A stretch of DNA of 6,158 nt from Clostridia bacterium (lineage in GTDB: Bacteria > Bacillota > Clostridia > Oscillospirales > CAG-382): contig CAAEDF010000227.1 in the NCBI GenBank assembly GCA_900754535.1, positions 1-6,158 on the forward strand, read 5' to 3'. Positions 1 through 4,780 of the stretch are shown here, one piece after another. The translations under genes were made by a program, and so were the position numbers. The notes under the pieces are model-generated. The model ran no database searches. It was not told the DNA's origin and saw nothing but the letters and a program-made list of their open reading frames with translations. Position 1 is the first letter of the stretch. Each line of letters opens with the position of its first letter.

Positions 1-1263
1 ACGTATGCCGAACCGGAAATAAGTTCCGGCAACAGCATTGTCATATATAATATCGAAACCCACTCGGTGCTGTTCGAGCGTGAAGCGCACGAGCGCCTTG
101 CGCCCACCGTGGTCTCAAAGCTGATGTCCGCCATGATAATCGCCGACAGATATGCGGATTTTTCAAAAAAGGTCACAATTGCGGCGGAGGCTCTTTCGAA
201 TATCGGCGCGCAGGGCGATATTTCGGCGCCGCGTCTGGGGCTGACCGCAGGCTCGGAGATGTCGGTGGAGGATCTGCTGCGCGCCACGCTTGTCAGCGCC
301 GCCAACGATGCGTGCAATGCGCTTGCGTATGATTGCAGCGGCGGCGACATGGCGTCGTTTGTTGAGGAGATGAACCGCCGCGCAAAAGAGCTTGGTGCGA
401 CCGATACCAACTTTACCGACCCGTCGGGCGTGGCCTCCTCGGCGTCGTATACCACGGCGGCCGACGCCGCGCTTATCGCCTCCGCTTTTTACGGCTACAA
501 CCGTCTGCTTGAGATATCCTCGCTGCCCTACTATCAGCTTGGGAACACGATGCACACCAAGAACTATCTGCTGAGCGAATCTCTGATGAAGGGATACAAG
601 CTCAGCGGCGTCAAGGGAATGATTGCCGGACAGGCGCGTCAGGACGGCGGCTACTGCCTGATAACGTCCGCCGAGGCCGACGGGCTTACCTATATTTTTG
701 TGGTGATGGACGCGGCCGGAGAAAACAGATATCCGGACGGCACAAGGGATTTCCCGCAGGAGAACGCATATGCCGACGTGCACAAGCTGTATCCCTGGGC
801 GACGACAGCCTTCGGATATGCCCAGCTGCTTTCCGAGGGCGAGCTGCTTGCACAGATACCCGTTACGCTTTCGGCGGAGATAGACTATATGTCGGTGGTC
901 CCGGCGCGCTCGGTCGAGGTGCTGCTCCCTAAGGGCACGGATATCACGGCGGCCGAGCGCAGGATAGAGCTTACGGTAAGCGAGCTTGAGGCGCCGGTGC
1001 AGCAGGGCACGGTGGTAGGCACCGTCACCGTAATCCTTGACGGCAGGGAGATCGACAAGGTAGATCTTGTCACTCGCTTTTCGGCCGAAAAAAGCGAGCT
1101 GCTGTCTGTTTTCAGCGGTGTTAAGGATTTTCTTTTCGGGGACACGATGAAGACGATAATAAAAGTGATAATCGTCCTTGTGGTGCTGTTCGTAGTATAT
1201 GAGCTGGCGTTTTTCATATACAGGCTTGTAAAAAAAGCCGGCAAAAAGAACGGCGGAGAGTGA
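1..1263 (+). CDS. PBP5-like D,D-carboxypeptidase family protein, apparent pseudoenzyme (5' partial)
   Basis: The frame is open from base 1 with no stop, so the true start lies upstream and the signal peptide is not visible; 420 codons remain. Codon numbers here count from base 1. The order is that of penicillin-binding protein 5 (peptidase S11): a transpeptidase-like domain (about codons 5-275), a PBP5 C-terminal beta domain (about 280-362, with IPVTL, VLLPKG and GTVVGTV), one hydrophobic helix (about 386-411) and a basic tail (KKAGKKNGGE), so it is probably membrane-anchored with its main domain outside. Active family members trim the terminal D-Ala of peptidoglycan stem peptides using SxxK, SxN and KTG motifs. 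Gap-free alignment to the family pattern as I remember it gives APTVVSK for APASxTK (catalytic Ser to Val37, Lys40 kept), VSAAND for PSAND (Ser to Ala100), and VKGMIAG for VDGxKTG (KTG to Ile-Ala-Gly 208-210). The fold is well kept around these points (VEDLL, EEMNRRAKELG, GGYCL). I infer a non-catalytic binding or regulatory role. Family assignment is firm; loss of activity is likely. Confidence 0.88.
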   Translation, partial: TYAEPEISSGNSIVIYNIETHSVLFEREAHERLAPTVVSKLMSAMIIADRYADFSKKVTIAAEALSNIGAQGDISAPRLGLTAGSEMSVEDLLRATLVSAANDACNALAYDCSGGDMASFVEEMNRRAKELGATDTNFTDPSGVASSASYTTAADAALIASAFYGYNRLLEISSLPYYQLGNTMHTKNYLLSESLMKGYKLSGVKGMIAGQARQDGGYCLITSAEADGLTYIFVVMDAAGENRYPDGTRDFPQENAYADVHKLYPWATTAFGYAQLLSEGELLAQIPVTLSAEIDYMSVVPARSVEVLLPKGTDITAAERRIELTVSELEAPVQQGTVVGTVTVILDGREIDKVDLVTRFSAEKSELLSVFSGVKDFLFGDTMKTIIKVIIVLVVLFVVYELAFFIYRLVKKAGKKNGGE

Positions 1264-1278
1264 TCGGCGCTCCGTTTT
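1254..1278 (+). terminator. Weak possible terminator at the end of the PBP5-like gene
   Basis: CGGAG at 1254-1258 can pair with CTCCG at 1270-1274, followed by TTTT at 1275-1278. The stem is only 5 bp with an 11-base loop and overlaps the stop codon, so it may be coincidental. No better terminator is seen before secG. Confidence 0.25.
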
Positions 1279-1496
1279 GCACAAGCTATGTATCCCGCAG
1301 AGCAGTCTTATACTCATTTTTTTGCCTGGAATGCGCTTCGGATTGTTCTGCGCAAAAGCGATCCGGCAAATCCGGCGGGCGGTCTTCGGCGTTATACTGT
1401 CCCGGCAGACCTCACGCAGGGCCGATTCCGGGAGGCGCGGACATTTGACTTAAATGTATATATTTTATAAATTCCAAACAAATTGCCGCTTTTCTC
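1264..1496. other. Non-coding interval between the PBP5-like gene and the secG promoter
   Basis: I find no convincing gene here. The short open frames have no ribosome binding site and do not resemble a known protein. Signature sequences of tRNA, 5S rRNA, SRP RNA, tmRNA, RNase P RNA, T-box and common riboswitches were looked for by eye and not found. A few GC-rich local stems exist, such as CGC-AAAA-GCG within 1358-1367 and CCCGG/CCGGG near 1400-1430, but they form no recognisable RNA family. Near 1441 the sequence turns AT-rich and becomes promoter-like. Confidence 0.5.
1441..1471 (+). promoter_or_regulatory. Possible second secG promoter overlapping a small palindrome
   Basis: TTGACT at 1445-1450 resembles a sigma-A -35 box and TATAAA at 1466-1471 a -10 box, but the 15-bp spacing is short. 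The -35 lies inside a dyad, ACATTT (1441-1446) and AAATGT (1452-1457) separated by 5 bases, which could be an operator. This is weaker than the promoter at 1497-1525. Confidence 0.25.
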
Positions 1497-1525
1497 TTGC
1501 AATTTGAAAAAAAATGTGATATATT
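1497..1525 (+). promoter_or_regulatory. Sigma-A type promoter of secG, extended -10
   Basis: TTGCAA (1497-1502) and TATATT (1520-1525) are separated by exactly 17 bp. The three bases before the -10 box are TGA (1517-1519), giving the TGn extended -10 element common in Gram-positive promoters. Transcription would begin near 1532, leaving a leader of about 58 bases before secG. The AT-rich flank fits. This suggests secG is transcribed independently of the PBP5-like gene. Confidence 0.6.
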
Positions 1526-1589
1526 AAATGATGCGCTATGCCGCGGGGTTTGCGGACGCGTGCATAACTTTTTTGAAAGGATCTGCAAT

Positions 1590-2033
1590 ATGGGTGTATT
1601 TGATTATATAATCGGCGGTTTGCTTTTGCTTATGGCTATTTTCCTCGTTGTGGCCATCATGCTTCAATCGGGGAAAGGCAAAGGGCTTTCCGGCACCATA
1701 GCCGGCGGCTCCGGCGATTCCTACTACGGCAAAAACAAAGGCAGGACAAGGGATCAGATGCTTTCCAGGCTTACGGCCGTTGTTGCGATAGTCTTTGTTG
1801 TTCTTGTGCTTTTGCTTTATATCTTTCAGGGCAAGATAGGCGGTACCCAAAGCACGTCTTCGACCGCCGGCACTTCGTCGCAAACCTCTTCCGTAGCTTC
1901 CTCCGATGCTTCCGACGACGAATCGGAAGAGGCGGAGTCCGAATCGTCCGAGGAATCGTCCGGTGACGTTTCCGCGGAAGAATCGGCGGAATCCGAGGCG
2001 GCGTCTGATTCGGCGGAATCTGCCGAAGAATAA
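1590..2033 (+). CDS. secG: Preprotein translocase subunit SecG with long acidic Ser-rich tail
   Basis: SecG is the small accessory membrane subunit of the SecYEG protein-export channel. The ATG at 1590 is chosen because GAAAGGA at 1575-1581 lies 8 bases upstream and the protein then starts in typical SecG fashion (MGVFDYIIGG); the frame stays open to 1497 without another good site. The product is 147 residues. TM1 is about residues 6-26, followed by the conserved cytoplasmic loop (QSGKGKGLSG, then an AGG-rich stretch and YYGKNKGRTRD), and TM2 is about 61-79. Ordinary SecG proteins end soon after TM2 at about 75-85 residues. Here residues 84-147 form a low-complexity tail of Ser, Glu, Asp, Ala and Thr with no Lys or Arg. 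By known SecG topology this tail would face outward. The gene has its own promoter and is followed by an RNase R-type gene, a common Firmicutes order. Identification is confident; the tail's role is unknown. Confidence 0.93.
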   Translation: MGVFDYIIGGLLLLMAIFLVVAIMLQSGKGKGLSGTIAGGSGDSYYGKNKGRTRDQMLSRLTAVVAIVFVVLVLLLYIFQGKIGGTQSTSSTAGTSSQTSSVASSDASDDESEEAESESSEESSGDVSAEESAESEAASDSAESAEE

Positions 2034-2367
2034 AACATGCACGAATGGTCTTTTGCACTGTTGGCTATTATAAAGAAAGCATACGGCATCTTTGAGGATG
2101 CATTATAAAAAGACATTAATAACAACATGGACGTCGGGCATCAATGTCGGATATTCGCGTCGGGGGCAATCATAGTAATGATATGAACGCCGGGTTATTA
2201 TTCATGTCTGAATATTTTCAGGCGGCTCCGTCCGGCAAATTGTTTATGCATATGATCCGTGCAGGCCGGTATTGGCCCGGAGCGGCATGTGCCGACAGAG
2301 CGGGGTTCTCTTTTGGGTGCATAGGCGTTATGTGCAAACGGCGCGTTGCCATGCGGTGTTGAAAGCT
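2034..2367 (+). other. Long intergenic region or leader before the RNB gene
   Basis: About 330 bases follow the secG stop without a convincing gene. A 72-codon open frame (2144-2362) has no good ribosome binding site, uses codons unlike the neighbouring genes (frequent GGG, TTA, TTG) and matches nothing I recognise. Local hairpins can be drawn: GCATC/GATGC (2086-2101), the near-palindrome CGGCATGTGCCG (2283-2294), and GCAA-CG/CG-TTGC (2334-2349). TGAGGATGCA at 2093-2102 can pair with the left arm of the downstream terminator. The region may be a long secG 3' UTR, a small RNA, or a regulatory leader of the RNB gene. No strong promoter is visible; TTGAGG (2092-2097) with TTAATA (2116-2121) at 18 bp is a weak candidate. 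Confidence 0.45.
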
Positions 2368-2398
2368 GCGTCCTCATTTATGAGGACGCTTTTTGTTT
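2368..2398 (+). terminator. Strong rho-independent terminator just upstream of the RNB gene
   Basis: GCGTCCTCA (2368-2376), loop TTTA, and TGAGGACGC (2381-2389) form a perfect 9-bp GC-rich stem, followed by TTTTTGTTT (2390-2398). This is a textbook intrinsic terminator. It ends only 27 bases before the downstream start codon, with almost no room for a promoter in between, so it either ends the secG transcript or works as an attenuator for the RNB gene. Confidence 0.88.
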
Positions 2399-2415
2399 AG
2401 ATAATTATTGATTTC

Positions 2416-2421
2416 GGGTGA
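2416..2421 (+). promoter_or_regulatory. Shine-Dalgarno-like site setting the RNB gene start
   Basis: GGGTGA (2416-2421) contains GGTGA, which is complementary to the 16S rRNA 3' end, and lies 4 bases before the ATG at 2426. It favours that ATG over the in-frame TTG at 2408, which has only the terminator's T-tract in front of it. The match is modest, implying weak or regulated translation. Confidence 0.5.
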
Positions 2422-2425
2422 CGGT

Positions 2426-4339
2426 ATGATTACAAAACAGTTAAAGGGAGTATATGTTCAGAGAAGCAGCGGGTTCGGCCATGTTCTGATCCTCGGTGAT
2501 ACCGGTGTGGCCGTGGAATACGGCCGTGTGGATGTGGTAAGCGGTTCTCTTGAGGGCGTTTTTCATCATGATATTGTTAAATGCGTCCTTCGGCTTACCG
2601 ATGCGGAGCAGCTGCTTATTGATGAGAACCGCGGAAAATGCTGTCCGTTCGACTACGCGCTGAAATGCCGGATCATCGGAGTGATTTCCCGCGCGCAGAC
2701 GCATATATGCGGAACCTATACGATATCCGGCGGCAAGGCATATGTCCTTCCCGACAGTTATATCCCTCACCGCGTGCCCGTAAGCGCCAAAACCGCGATA
2801 AGCTGTTCCGAAGGCGATAAAGTGTATGCGGAGATATGCAAATATAAGGCACTTGCGGCGCTGAAGGTCATGCCCGTTGTAAACTTCGGCAGCTCGGAGA
2901 CCTTTGCCGCATGCATAAGCTCTGTTTTGTACGGCGAGCCGTGGTCGCGTCCTTTCGGCGCCGAAGCAAGCGGCGAATCAAGGGAAGCGCTTTCCAAATG
3001 CGACCCGGGGCGTTTTCCGTCCCGTGCGGATCTCCGCGGTAAAACGCTGTTTACTATCTCCGATGACAAAGACACCCGTGCCACCTGTGCTTTTTCGCTT
3101 GAACGGTCGGGAGAAGGTTTTCGCCTCGGCGTGCATGTAGCGGATATTTCCGAGTTTGTACCCGCCGGAAGCGCGCTCGAGGCCGAAGCACTCGAACGCT
3201 GCCGCAGTCTTTTCAGATCAAACGAGGTCGGCCCCATGTTCCCTAAGGAGCTTTCTGCGAGCGTCGGTTCGCTTGTCGCCGGTCAGGACCGTCTTGCCGT
3301 ATCCGTATTTATCGATTATGATCTCAGCGGCCGACCGACAAATATAAATTTCTGCGAATCGGTTGTAAATGTTGCGGCAAACGCTTCCTGCAGCGAGGTA
3401 GATTCGCTTATTGTCGGCACTGACGCTTCGGCGCTTATGCCGCTTCGCGAGAAATATGCGGCTATAATCGGAACGGTCCGTGAAATGTATCAGCTTGCAT
3501 CGCTTATAAAACGCAGGCGTATCGACCGCGGCGGTATCGACTATATGCCGGTGGAGCATGAATTTGAATATCTCGGCGAGGGCAGACCGGTCAAGTGCCG
3601 CACCGCGCCGTTGTATGATTCCATGCTGCTTGCCCGTGAGCTGCTTATTGATGCCGGCGTACAGACAGGCGCATATTTTGCCGCAAAACAGCTTCCCATG
3701 CTGTACACCGCGGCATGTGACCCGTCGGCCGATATTTATGACGTGCTTCCGTTGTTCCAAAAGCTTTTTCCCTCCATTGATTTTTCGGAAAACGGCGATG
3801 TGCTGCGCAGAGTGGTAGAAGTCTCTGCCGCCACACCTGTCGATCCGGTCGTCAGATATCTGATCGATAACGTTATTCCTGCCCCGCGGTATACGTTTGA
3901 GCCGGCATTCCACTATATCCACGCCGCCGATTCGTTTGTCCGCTTTCATGACCCGGTGGGCAGATATTCTGATTTTCTTGTTCAGCGCGCCATAAAAAAC
4001 GCCATTTCCGACGGAACATCAGGCAAGTCGGTTACGGACAACATGGTTTCGTCTGTAGGCAGATGCGCCGAGAGAGAGCAGAAATGCAAAACTATAGAAA
4101 AACGGCTTTCCAGGCTGTATCAAATTGAATGCTACCGCTCGCGCATAGGTGAAGAACTTCCCTGCCGTGTCATTTCCGTTAACCAGTCAGGTGCGGATGT
4201 ACTTGTTGAAGACAGCGCGCCTGCCGTTGTCACTTTCAAAACGCCCGGCGCCGGAGATACGGTCGTGCCCGGTTCGGTTATTTCCGCCGTGCTGAGGTCT
4301 GCTTCCTTTACCGACATGACGATTATTTTTGATTTTTGA
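2426..4339 (+). CDS. RNase R/RNase II (RNB) family protein, catalytic aspartates lost
   Basis: Start is the ATG at 2426, giving 637 residues. Active RNase R is a 3'-5' exoribonuclease. Divergent cold-shock/OB regions occupy about residues 1-150. The RNB domain begins at RADLRG (about 200) and keeps many family marks: FTI (209-211), LGVHVADIS, PAGSALE, the PM-P-LS-SL-DRLA-SV pattern (with GPMFPKELS), RGGIDY and GRYSD (512-516). A short S1-like domain ends the protein (about 575-637). Active enzymes carry a T-I-D motif followed by D-x-D-D, four metal-binding acids. Gap-free alignment of the same stretch here gives Ser212, Arg218, Thr220 and Cys221, so all four are replaced. The later TSPIRRY motif reads HDPVGRY, losing one of its two arginines. 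I infer an RNA-binding protein without hydrolase activity, comparable to fungal Ssd1, an RNB protein known to lack nuclease activity. Synteny with secG indicates descent from rnr. A true rnr would be expected elsewhere in the genome. Family call is firm; inactivity is likely but untested. Confidence 0.88.
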   Translation: MITKQLKGVYVQRSSGFGHVLILGDTGVAVEYGRVDVVSGSLEGVFHHDIVKCVLRLTDAEQLLIDENRGKCCPFDYALKCRIIGVISRAQTHICGTYTISGGKAYVLPDSYIPHRVPVSAKTAISCSEGDKVYAEICKYKALAALKVMPVVNFGSSETFAACISSVLYGEPWSRPFGAEASGESREALSKCDPGRFPSRADLRGKTLFTISDDKDTRATCAFSLERSGEGFRLGVHVADISEFVPAGSALEAEALERCRSLFRSNEVGPMFPKELSASVGSLVAGQDRLAVSVFIDYDLSGRPTNINFCESVVNVAANASCSEVDSLIVGTDASALMPLREKYAAIIGTVREMYQLASLIKRRRIDRGGIDYMPVEHEFEYLGEGRPVKCRTAPLYDSMLLARELLIDAGVQTGAYFAAKQLPMLYTAACDPSADIYDVLPLFQKLFPSIDFSENGDVLRRVVEVSAATPVDPVVRYLIDNVIPAPRYTFEPAFHYIHAADSFVRFHDPVGRYSDFLVQRAIKNAISDGTSGKSVTDNMVSSVGRCAEREQKCKTIEKRLSRLYQIECYRSRIGEELPCRVISVNQSGADVLVEDSAPAVVTFKTPGAGDTVVPGSVISAVLRSASFTDMTIIFDF

Positions 4340-4347
4340 CTGTTTTT

Positions 4348-4374
4348 GCCGCCCGCGTTTTATACGCAGGCGGC
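4348..4374 (+). terminator. Possible terminator hairpin after the RNB gene
   Basis: GCCGCC-C-GCG (4348-4357) pairs with CGC-A-GGCGGC (4365-4374) around a TTTTATA loop, with one C/A mismatch. The stem is strong and placed 8 bases after the stop codon, but the following bases (GCCCGTTT) give only a poor U-tract. It could terminate inefficiently or simply protect the mRNA end. Confidence 0.45.
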
Positions 4375-4385
4375 GCCCGTTTACG

Positions 4386-4397
4386 GAACAAATGTTC
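4386..4397. promoter_or_regulatory. LexA/DinR-like SOS box
   Basis: GAAC-AAAT-GTTC matches the core of the Gram-positive LexA (DinR) operator GAACRNRYGTTC at all fixed and degenerate positions; only the outermost bases of the 14-bp consensus differ. It lies just after the RNB gene and almost 400 bases before the next start codon, with no clear promoter beside it, so function is uncertain. Confidence 0.3.
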
Positions 4398-4543
4398 GAC
4401 AGTTTTTTATGAATTACTGCAGGCAAATTACATCGATTTGTTTTAAGTAAACTTTATGATCGTTTGGGTGTTTTTGAGCAGCTTCAGTTTTATGTTCAGT
4501 GCTTTATAAAGGCTGTAAAATTACTTTTTGTCCCTTGATTGTA

Positions 4544-4559
4544 TGTTTCACGTGAAACA
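4544..4559. promoter_or_regulatory. parS: parS site 1 (ParB/Spo0J binding palindrome)
   Basis: TGTTTCACGTGAAACA is a perfect 16-bp palindrome and fits the conserved bacterial parS consensus TGTTNCACGTGAAACA exactly. ParB (Spo0J) loads here as a CTP-dependent clamp, spreads, and recruits SMC for chromosome segregation. It lies in an intergenic region between the RNB gene and the lipoprotein gene. The Noc site (centre CCCGGG) is a different sequence, so parS is the better reading. Confidence 0.9.
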
Positions 4560-4677
4560 CGTTCTTGCTTATTTCGGTTATAATTTTTTTACGGCCGATT
4601 CTGATAATAAGCACCCTAACATATTTTTTTGTTATCAATTAAGCCGACAAAAGCATTTTATCATGGCACACATATAA

Positions 4678-4693
4678 TGTTTCACGTGAAACA
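4678..4693. promoter_or_regulatory. parS: parS site 2 (ParB/Spo0J binding palindrome)
   Basis: A second perfect copy of the same 16-bp palindrome, 134 bp from the first. Flanking bases differ (GTA...CGT at site 1, TAA...AAG at site 2), so the pair is not a larger duplicated block; only the 16-bp core is shared, as expected for selection on protein binding. Its first base is the last base of a TATAAT hexamer. Confidence 0.9.
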
Positions 4694-4765
4694 AAGTGCA
4701 GGATAAAAATTTCACATAAAATAAAGCTGTAAACATCCCGCAGACTCCCTGCCCGTAAAAAAGGC

Positions 4766-4772
4766 GAAAGGA
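4766..4772 (+). promoter_or_regulatory. Ribosome binding site deciding the lipoprotein start
   Basis: GAAAGGA (4766-4772) is identical to the secG site, and the ATG at 4781 lies 8 bases after it, the same spacing as in secG. The in-frame ATG at 4772 overlaps the end of this site and so is a poorer start. Confidence 0.7.
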
Positions 4773-4780
4773 TGGCAAAA

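Larger units (their letters stand above)
4375..4780. other. AT-rich intergenic region carrying two parS sites
   Basis: About 400 bases without a gene on either strand. It holds a LexA-like dyad (4386-4397) and two perfect parS palindromes (4544-4559 and 4678-4693). Perfect TATAAT hexamers occur at 4579-4584 and 4673-4678, the second overlapping a parS by one base, but neither has a recognisable -35 box at 16-18 bp. The promoter for the downstream lipoprotein gene probably lies here but cannot be placed with confidence. Confidence 0.6.

Noticed and set aside
67..69. GTG as the start of the PBP5-like gene
   Set aside because: The frame is open to base 1 and the residues before it (including SIVIYNIETHSV) match the family's first strand, so the gene begins outside the window.
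163..1317. Long open frame on the reverse strand across the PBP5-like gene
   Set aside because: It has Arg/His-rich composition typical of an antisense shadow, no recognisable domain, and opposes a clear family member.
1260..1470. Two short overlapping open frames after the PBP5-like gene
   Set aside because: No ribosome binding site, no family resemblance, and they run into the secG promoter region.
1826..2128. Reverse-strand frame encoding a Ser/Asp/Glu-rich peptide opposite the SecG tail
   Set aside because: The low-complexity repeats of the SecG tail (TCC/TCG/GAA-type codons) read as a similar peptide in antisense; it has no start signal of its own.
2034..2367. tmRNA, RNase P RNA, 6S or SRP RNA in the gap before the RNB gene
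   Set aside because: None of the diagnostic conserved segments of these RNAs could be seen, although a novel RNA is not excluded.
3218..3949. 243-codon reverse-strand frame inside the RNB gene
   Set aside because: The forward frame has clear RNB motifs; the reverse product is basic and matches no family.
4544..4693. Reading the palindromes as Noc sites or as the inverted repeats of a mobile element
   Set aside because: Noc sites have a CCCGGG centre, and nothing between the two copies encodes a transposase; the exact match is to parS.
4710..4720. Third parS-like half site (TTTCAC then ATAAAA)
   Set aside because: Only one half matches; the palindrome is absent, so it is probably chance in AT-rich DNA.
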